A stretch of DNA of 64,000 bases, taken from the NCBI GenBank assembly GCA_900542575.1, contig UQOE01000007.1, positions 15,800-79,799 on the forward strand, given 5' to 3'. Of this stretch, positions 58,896 through 64,000 are shown in pieces. Both the position numbers and the translations under genes were made by a program. The stretch comes from an uncultured Oscillospiraceae bacterium. GTDB taxonomy: Bacteria > Bacillota > Clostridia > Oscillospirales > Acutalibacteraceae. Every line of letters begins with the position of its first letter. Within the stretch, counting starts at the first letter, position 1. The notes below the pieces were generated by a model, which worked only from the letters and a program-made list of their open reading frames with translations, searched no databases and was not told where the DNA came from.

Positions 58896-60947
58896 TTATT
58901 TTTCTACTTTTCGTGCAACCGGAATTTCACTCTTCATGGCGCCGGTCGGGCAGACTTCCACGCACTTGAGGCAGGTTCTGCAGAAGCTGGCCGCCTCTTC
59001 CTTCGGGACCATCGGATTGATGGTGGTGGCGAATCCGCGGTGGTACAGGCCGATAAAGGTCTTGCCGACAACCTGGGAGCAGGTACGGTAGCAGAGACCG
59101 CACAGAATGCACTTGTCCGGGTTGTGGGAAATGAAATTGGTGACCGGGACAGTGGGCCGCTTATGGACTTCACCCGGGTATTTCTCTGGATGGACATCAT
59201 ACCAGTTGGAATACTTGATGAGCTGGCAGTCATAGTAGTCATGGCAGCCGCATTCCAGACAGCGCTTGGCTTCCTTTTGCGCCTGTTCCTCGGTGAATCC
59301 GAAGTAGATGGGCTTGAAGTTGCCTTTGCGCTCCTCCGGGGAGAGACCCGGCATTTTAGCGCGGGACTCTTTCGGGCGGTCCGCGAAATCGGCTTCCGTC
59401 TTTTCATCTGTGACGAAGTACGGCGGTTTGTAGCGGACCTCGTCGCCTTCCAGGTGGTTGTTGATGCAGAACGCGGCCTTCTGAGCCTCTGCAATGGCCT
59501 GGATGGCTATGCCGGCACCTTTGTTGGTGATGTCGCCGGCGGCAAAGACATTGTCAATATTGGTGCGGAAGGTCATCTCGTCGACAAGAATGGTTCCCTT
59601 ACGCTCGTGGAGCTGAAGACCGTCGATACCGGCGGTATCCGGTCCCTGGCCGATGGCCATGAGAACATTGTCAATTGGGATATCCTCAATGTCGCCTTCA
59701 ATGGGAACCGGGCGGCGGCGACCGGAGGCATCCGGTTCACCCAGCTTCATCTTCTGGAGCTTCATTCCGGTCAGCTTCCCGTTTTCGCCGTAGAACTCAT
59801 TTGGCGTGGACAGGAATTTGAACTGAACGCCCTCTTCCATGGCCTCATCAATTTCAATGTCAGATGCGGGCATTTCTTTGCGGGTGCGTCGGTAGCAGAC
59901 ATAGACGTTCTCCGCACCAAGGCGGACGGCTGTACGGCAGCAGTCCATGGCGGTGTTGCCGCCGCCGCAGACGGCGACGTTCTTCCCGAGCAGCGGCTTT
60001 TTGCCGAGACCGAGTTTCTCAAGGAAGTCGATACCGCCGATGACGCCGTCCAGGTCTTCCCCGGGAACGCGCATGGGCATGGAGGTCCAGGCGCCAATGG
60101 CGAGCAGTACAGCATCGTAGTCGTTCTGGAGGTCAGCAAACTGGATATCTTTTCCGAGCTTGACGCCGTTTTTCATGACAACGCCGGCGTCGGCAATGAT
60201 TTTGACTTCCTGGTCGACGACCGTTTTGGGAAGCCGGTATTCCGGAATACCGTAGCGGAGCATTCCGCCCATTTTCGGCATCTGGTCAAAGATGGTGACC
60301 GCATGGCCGTAGCGGCGGAGGAAATAGGCTGCGGTAAGGCCGGCGGGGCCGCCTCCGACGATGGCAACTTTTTTGCCCGTGTCGGGCTCTACCGGAATTT
60401 GATATGGCTCATCGGCGAGTACTTTGTCTGCCGCAAACATCTTGAGAAAAGCAATGCTGATGGGTTCTTCTACCAGCTGGCGGCGGCAGGCGTCCTCACA
60501 CGGATGCGGGCAGACCCGTCCAATGCTGGCGGGAAGCGGGAATGCGTTATAGATGGTGCTGACGGCAGCCTTGTAGTCGCCTTCGGCAATTTCTTTTACG
60601 TATTTCTGACAGTCGGTCATGGCCGGACAGTGCAGCTTACATGGGCCGCGGCAGTCGCCGGTGTGGTCGGAGAGGAGCAGCTCCAGTGCAACTTTGCGTG
60701 CACGGACGACGCGCTCTGTGTCTGTATGGACCACATAGCCTTCGCGCGGCTTTGCCGAACATGCGCGCAGAAGTTTCGGAACGCCTTCCACTTCCACGAC
60801 GCAGACGCCGCAGGCGCCGTAGATGGCGGTTTTTTTGCTGAAGCAGAGGGTGGGAATTTCGACGCCGGCACGGGTGGCAGAGGAGAGGATGGTGTCACCG
60901 GGCTCTGCCGTAATCTCCACACCGTCAAGTGTATATTGGAATGACAT
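58896..60947 (-). CDS. FAD/NAD(P)-binding iron-sulphur subunit, StnC-like (NuoG-N/GltD fusion)
   Basis: A 683-residue fusion. N-terminal 2Fe-2S ferredoxin domain (CFSKKTAIYGACGVCVVEV, RACSAKP); NuoG-type cysteine segment (DHTGDCRGPCKLHCPAMTDC); GltD/NfnB-like domain with IVGGGPAGLTAAYFLRR, GIPEYRLPK and VCGGGNTAMDCC; then C-terminal 4Fe-4S motifs (CILCGLCYRTC and CRTCLKCVEVC). No hydrogenase H-cluster or formate dehydrogenase domain is present. Together with the NuoF- and NuoE-like subunits this matches the Sporomusa-type Nfn (StnABC), which couples NADH, NADPH and ferredoxin by flavin-based bifurcation. The GltD-like part would be the NADPH site. Confidence 0.85.
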   Translation of the reverse strand: MSFQYTLDGVEITAEPGDTILSSATRAGVEIPTLCFSKKTAIYGACGVCVVEVEGVPKLLRACSAKPREGYVVHTDTERVVRARKVALELLLSDHTGDCRGPCKLHCPAMTDCQKYVKEIAEGDYKAAVSTIYNAFPLPASIGRVCPHPCEDACRRQLVEEPISIAFLKMFAADKVLADEPYQIPVEPDTGKKVAIVGGGPAGLTAAYFLRRYGHAVTIFDQMPKMGGMLRYGIPEYRLPKTVVDQEVKIIADAGVVMKNGVKLGKDIQFADLQNDYDAVLLAIGAWTSMPMRVPGEDLDGVIGGIDFLEKLGLGKKPLLGKNVAVCGGGNTAMDCCRTAVRLGAENVYVCYRRTRKEMPASDIEIDEAMEEGVQFKFLSTPNEFYGENGKLTGMKLQKMKLGEPDASGRRRPVPIEGDIEDIPIDNVLMAIGQGPDTAGIDGLQLHERKGTILVDEMTFRTNIDNVFAAGDITNKGAGIAIQAIAEAQKAAFCINNHLEGDEVRYKPPYFVTDEKTEADFADRPKESRAKMPGLSPEERKGNFKPIYFGFTEEQAQKEAKRCLECGCHDYYDCQLIKYSNWYDVHPEKYPGEVHKRPTVPVTNFISHNPDKCILCGLCYRTCSQVVGKTFIGLYHRGFATTINPMVPKEEAASFCRTCLKCVEVCPTGAMKSEIPVARKVEK

Positions 60948-60963
60948 ATTCTTCGCCCCTTTC

Positions 60964-62724
60964 TCACTGTACCTTTACTGCGCCGAAGCGGCATACGGTC
61001 TTACAGTTGCCGCACTTGACACAGAGGCTGGTGTCGATACTGTATGGCTTCTTGAGTTCGCCGGAAATGGCTTTGGCGGGACACTTCCGTGCACAGGCGG
61101 AACATCCGCGGCATTTGTCCTTGTCAATGGAGTAGGTGATAAGGGCACGGCATTCACCGGCCGGGCATTTCTTCTCGTTAATGTGAGCCTCGAACTCGTC
61201 GCGGAAATAGCGGATCGTGGTGAGGACGGGGTTGGGAGCCGTCTGGCCGAGTCCGCAGAGTGCGTCATCCTTAATGGCGTAGCAGAGCTCTTCGAGCTTT
61301 TCGATGTCGCCCTCTTCGCCTTTGCCGTCGACAATGCGGCCGAGAATTTCCTGCATGCGTTTGGTGCCGAGACGGCAGGCGACGCATTTGCCGCAGCTCT
61401 CTTTGGCCGTGAAGTCCAGGAAGAATTTGGCCATGCCGACCATGCAGGTCGTCTCATCCATGACAACCATGCCGCCGGAACCCATGATGGCACCGGTGGC
61501 GCCGAGGGCTTTGTAGTCAATAATTGTGTCCAGTTTGGAAGCGGGAATACATCCGCCGGAGGGTCCGCCCATCTGGACCGCCTTGAACTCTTTGTCGTCG
61601 CGGATGCCGCCGCCGATATCAAAGATGACTTCGCGGAGCGTTTTGCCCATGGGAATTTCCACGAGACCGCCGCGCTTGATTTTGCCGGTGATGGCGAATA
61701 CCTTGGTGCCTTTGGACTCCTCAGTGCCCATGGCCGCAAAAGCTTCTCCGCCGTGGTTGATGATCCACGGAACGTTTGCGTAGGTCTCGACGTTGTTGAT
61801 GTTGGATGGCTTATACCAGTAGCCTGCCTGGGCGGGGAACGGCGGTTTCAGACGCGGCATGCCGCGTGCGCCCTGCAGGGACTCAATGAGTGCGGTCTCT
61901 TCGCCGCAGACAAAAGCGCCGGCGCCCTGCTTGATGATGATTCTGCAGGAAAAGTCGGAGCCCATGATGTTGTCCCCGAGATAGCCTTTGGCCTCAGCGT
62001 CCTTGATGGCCTGTTTCAGGCGGACAATGGCGAGAGGATACTCAGCACGGACATAGACAATGGCGGTTTTTGCGCCGATGCTGTAGGCACCGATGAGCAT
62101 GCCCTCAATGAGCGTATGCGGGTCGGATTCAATGACCGCACGGTCCATGAATGCACCGGGGTCTCCTTCGTCGGCATTGCAGATGAGATATTTTTCATCT
62201 CCCTCGGCGTCCCGGGCTGCTCTCCATTTGAAGGCGGTCGGGAAGCCTGCGCCTCCGCGTCCGCGGAGTCCGGCGATGTCGATCTGCTGGATGACCTCTT
62301 CCTGGGTCCAGTGCTCGTTGAGAATTTTTCCGATGGCGGCATAGCCGTCCCGGGAAATGTACTCGTCGATGCTGGTGGGGTCGATCAGTCCGCAGTCGCG
62401 GAGCGCGATGCGGGTCTGGCGGTTCAGAAATTCTGCATCGTCGTCGCTGATATGAATTATGTCCAGAAGGGAGAGGTCCTTGGAACATACGGCGGCGTAG
62501 ATGGTGTCTGCATCTTTTTCCGTCAGTTTGACAAGACGATGTAATTCGCCGTCGTCGTCGTAGAGGTCTACGATGGGCTCCAGGAAGCACATGCCGATAC
62601 ATCCGGTAATGCCGAGTTTGACGTCGTTCGGGTTGTTTTCGCCGAGCAGTTTTGCAAGACGGGAATAGACTGCTCCGGCACCTGCTGCAAGTCCGCAGCT
62701 GCCTTCACCTACCAGCAGCTTCAT
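60964..62724 (-). CDS. NuoF/HydB-like diaphorase subunit (StnB-like)
   Basis: A 586-residue flavoprotein. N-terminal thioredoxin-like 2Fe-2S domain (GSCGLAAGAG...GCIGMC), FMN/NADH region RGRGGAGFPTAFKW and NADEGDPGAFMDR, GAGAFVCGEETAL, 4Fe-4S site ESCGKCVACRLGTKRM, and an added C-terminal 2x(4Fe-4S) ferredoxin (CRGCSACARKC, CVKCGNCKTVC). That tail marks the HydB/HndC/StnB class of bifurcating enzymes rather than complex I. The ATG overlaps the NuoE-like stop (ATGA); the next gene follows after 16 bases. Confidence 0.92.
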   Translation of the reverse strand: MKLLVGEGSCGLAAGAGAVYSRLAKLLGENNPNDVKLGITGCIGMCFLEPIVDLYDDDGELHRLVKLTEKDADTIYAAVCSKDLSLLDIIHISDDDAEFLNRQTRIALRDCGLIDPTSIDEYISRDGYAAIGKILNEHWTQEEVIQQIDIAGLRGRGGAGFPTAFKWRAARDAEGDEKYLICNADEGDPGAFMDRAVIESDPHTLIEGMLIGAYSIGAKTAIVYVRAEYPLAIVRLKQAIKDAEAKGYLGDNIMGSDFSCRIIIKQGAGAFVCGEETALIESLQGARGMPRLKPPFPAQAGYWYKPSNINNVETYANVPWIINHGGEAFAAMGTEESKGTKVFAITGKIKRGGLVEIPMGKTLREVIFDIGGGIRDDKEFKAVQMGGPSGGCIPASKLDTIIDYKALGATGAIMGSGGMVVMDETTCMVGMAKFFLDFTAKESCGKCVACRLGTKRMQEILGRIVDGKGEEGDIEKLEELCYAIKDDALCGLGQTAPNPVLTTIRYFRDEFEAHINEKKCPAGECRALITYSIDKDKCRGCSACARKCPAKAISGELKKPYSIDTSLCVKCGNCKTVCRFGAVKVQ

Positions 62725-63224
62725 GCGTCAGCACCTCCCTCTTCCTCTTCTTTTCGAATGGTCCGGAGTACCTGCCGCGCTTTGTCCGGCGTCAGAGTAC
62801 TGTAGACTTTGCCGTTGATCATCATGACCGGGGAGAGGCTGCAGCAGCCGAGACATGCGACGTGTTCCAATGTGAACAGACCATCCTCGGTGGTTTCACC
62901 GGGTTCGATGCCCAGTTCGTCGGAGACGGCGGCGGAGATAAGCTCCGAACCGTTGACGTGACATGCAGTCCCCTGACATAGCATAATGAGGTACTTGCCC
63001 ACCGGGTGGAGCCGGAACTGGGCATAGAATGTTGCGACACCCAAAATTTCAGCAATGGCAATGCCGGTTTCTTTCGAGATGAGTTCAAGAACATCTGCCG
63101 GAAGATAGCCATAAATGTCCTGGGTCTGCTGAAGGATTGTAATTAGACTGCCGGGAACGTCCTTGTACTCTGCGAGAACAGGCTCAATTTTGGTGAGGTC
63201 GCTTTTTGTCGTGACTTGTGCCAT
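62721..63224 (-). CDS. NuoE/HydC-like 2Fe-2S subunit (StnA-like)
   Basis: A 167-residue thioredoxin-like 2Fe-2S protein. An N-terminal helical domain (LITILQQTQDIYGYLPADVLELIS) is followed by cluster ligands in CQGTACHVNGS and HVACLGCCSLSP. First gene of the redox operon. ATG at 63224 behind TTAGGAGG. Partner of the NuoF-like subunit in electron entry from NADH. Confidence 0.93.
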   Translation of the reverse strand: MAQVTTKSDLTKIEPVLAEYKDVPGSLITILQQTQDIYGYLPADVLELISKETGIAIAEILGVATFYAQFRLHPVGKYLIMLCQGTACHVNGSELISAAVSDELGIEPGETTEDGLFTLEHVACLGCCSLSPVMMINGKVYSTLTPDKARQVLRTIRKEEEEGGADA

Positions 63225-63334
63225 AGATTTCCTCCTAACTGTGCCCTTCAACAGAGCACGCATTTCGTTTTCTGCAAGAGATCAGAAAATCTTTCAACTT
63301 ATTTTACCATATTCCACGGGCGATTTTGCCGTAA

Positions 63335-63368
63335 ATTTATGCAGAATGATGTTAGTTTGTTAACAAAC
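63335..63368 (-). promoter_or_regulatory. Promoter of the redox operon with GTTTGTTAACAAAC palindrome
   Basis: Minus strand: TTAACA (63358-63363), 17-base spacer, ATAAAT with preceding TG (63335-63340). The perfect 14-bp palindrome GTTTGTTAACAAAC (63355-63368) covers the -35. TTGTTAA/TTAACAA are Rex-type half-sites, but here they overlap instead of being spaced. The rest of 63225-63463 shows no gene. Confidence 0.5.
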
Positions 63369-63463
63369 GAACGGCAGGCACATTTATTAACAAAATAGAA
63401 AGATACGGAATCTTCAATTCAAAAGTCTGCCTCAGCAAACGTGGTCCAGAGTTTTAAAGTCGC

Positions 63464-64000
63464 TTAATCCAGTTCGTTTTTGACGATATAGTTTACGGTA
63501 TCCAGCACGGTCTCTTTGGCAGGGCGCGGATTCCATCCCAGAAGACGGCGTGCTTTTGTGTTGTCCCGGTGATACTTCAAACCGATCATCGTGTTCAGGA
63601 CTTTCATGGCCGGATTGAATTTCGCCATCAGGGAGATCAGGAAATCCGGGACAACTGCCGTGCGGATTTTATACTCCGGGAAAGCTTCCTTCATAATCTT
63701 TGCCATCTCCGCATGGTCATCTCCTCGGACTCTGCGATAAAGCGCTGTCCGTTCGCCGCATCCTGCTCCATGGCCAGCACGTGGAGATGGGCGAGATCGC
63801 GTACGTCGCCGATGTTGTTCTCATCGGTCCAGAACGTCTCGTCGATCTTCGGGTTCGGATCTTTTTTATCCGGATAGTTGGCGGCCTCCGAGGAAGTCAT
63901 GACGACCTTTTTCACTCCGGCGCGGATGGCGGCCTGCAGAACATGTTCCACACCCTCCACGGCGATCGGGATCAGAGACGGGTCGTCCATGTTGTCCCCG
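63464..64000 (-). pseudogene. NAD-dependent epimerase/dehydratase (extended SDR), 5'-truncated by the window and frameshifted
   Basis: Coding from the right edge reads GDNMDDPSLIPIAVEGVEHV, then VVMTSSEAANY, then HVLAMEQDAANGQRFIAESEEMTM. Around 63705-63715 the conserved continuation EMAKIMKEAFPEYKI lies in another frame (one base missing or two extra). It runs on to the stop at 63464 with LLGWNPRPAKETVLDTVNYI, the usual SDR C-terminus. The fold is a dihydroflavonol-4-reductase-like extended SDR. The nucleotide loop is outside the window. A sequencing error cannot be excluded. Confidence 0.75.

Noticed and set aside
58872..60944. A 690-codon open frame on the plus strand opposite the GltD-fusion gene
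   Set aside because: No recognisable domain. The opposite strand encodes a complete iron-sulphur flavoprotein. Similar shadows at 60823-62544 (+), 31970-33430 (-), 14821-16389 (-) and 23907-25139 (-) were dropped for the same reason.
1..64000. CRISPR arrays, prophage, transposase, rRNA or tRNA genes
   Set aside because: No regularly spaced repeats, integrase or transposase motifs, or recognisable RNA genes were seen on reading both strands. A dedicated tRNA scan was not possible.

Overview
The window is one continuous piece of a GC-rich bacterial chromosome. Most likely it is an anaerobic Bacillota of the Clostridia, in or near the Oscillospiraceae/Eubacteriales. The basis is: strong AGGAGG ribosome binding sites; compact T-tailed terminators; acetate kinase and L-lactate dehydrogenase; indolepyruvate:ferredoxin oxidoreductase; a ferredoxin-linked NuoE/NuoF/GltD-type oxidoreductase; exported GH2 and GH3 glycosidases; and zinc-ribbon membrane proteins. 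No rRNA, tRNA, CRISPR array, prophage or insertion sequence was recognised. Genes lie on both strands in short operons separated by bidirectional hairpin terminators.

Layout. 1-5.9 kb: end of a chelatase-like VWA protein, extradiol dioxygenase, HxlR and GNAT genes, a zinc-ribbon membrane protein, an exported nitrilase, and a MarR-GNAT operon behind a twin operator. 6.1-13.3 kb: an enoate-reductase/Fe-alcohol-dehydrogenase pair, an aminotransferase, a frameshifted DUF2798 gene, ldh and a YaiI-family gene. 13.4-19.8 kb: long-form serine acetyltransferase, a domain-swapped secreted GH3, glutathione peroxidase, ackA. 19.9-23.8 kb: omega-amidase-like hydrolase, a PIN-like/MarR/NudC operon, a papain-like protein and a FeoB-associated peptide. 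24-29 kb: exported GH2 beta-galactosidase, a repeat-rich intergenic region, a DMT transporter and a COG0523 GTPase. 29.3-33.5 kb: MarR plus a heterodimeric ABC exporter. 33.6-36.4 kb: idi, glycerate kinase, Fe-alcohol dehydrogenase. 36.5-43.5 kb: paaK-like ligase, iorB, iorA, nagA, nadE. 43.5-46 kb: queDECF behind an attenuator leader. 46-50 kb: a doubly disrupted lipase gene and a P-type ATPase. 50-54 kb: a GH2 homologue that has lost its catalytic residues, and a processive glycolipid glycosyltransferase with a basic tail. 54-58.2 kb: two-component system plus Na/Pi cotransporter. 58.5-64 kb: a tiny TPR-like protein, a three-gene complex resembling the Sporomusa-type (Stn) electron-bifurcating transhydrogenase, and a frameshifted SDR gene cut by the window end.

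How it fits together. The central theme is anaerobic redox and fermentation: ldh, ackA, IorAB, the Stn-like complex, two Fe-alcohol dehydrogenases and an enoate reductase. Around this sit glycan harvest (GH2, GH3, NagA) and cofactor or modified-base synthesis (nadE, queDECF). The most informative non-coding signals are: the promoter-aptamer-terminator leader of queD; a CGTGC-N4-GCACG palindrome shared by the aminotransferase, ldh and beta-galactosidase promoters; a duplicated MarR operator; palindromes at the cysE, gpx, FeoB-associated and stn-like promoters; and Pho-box-like direct repeats at the phosphate genes. Three genes carry frame breaks (DUF2798, lipase, SDR). The DUF2798 one falls on a perfect slippery heptamer.
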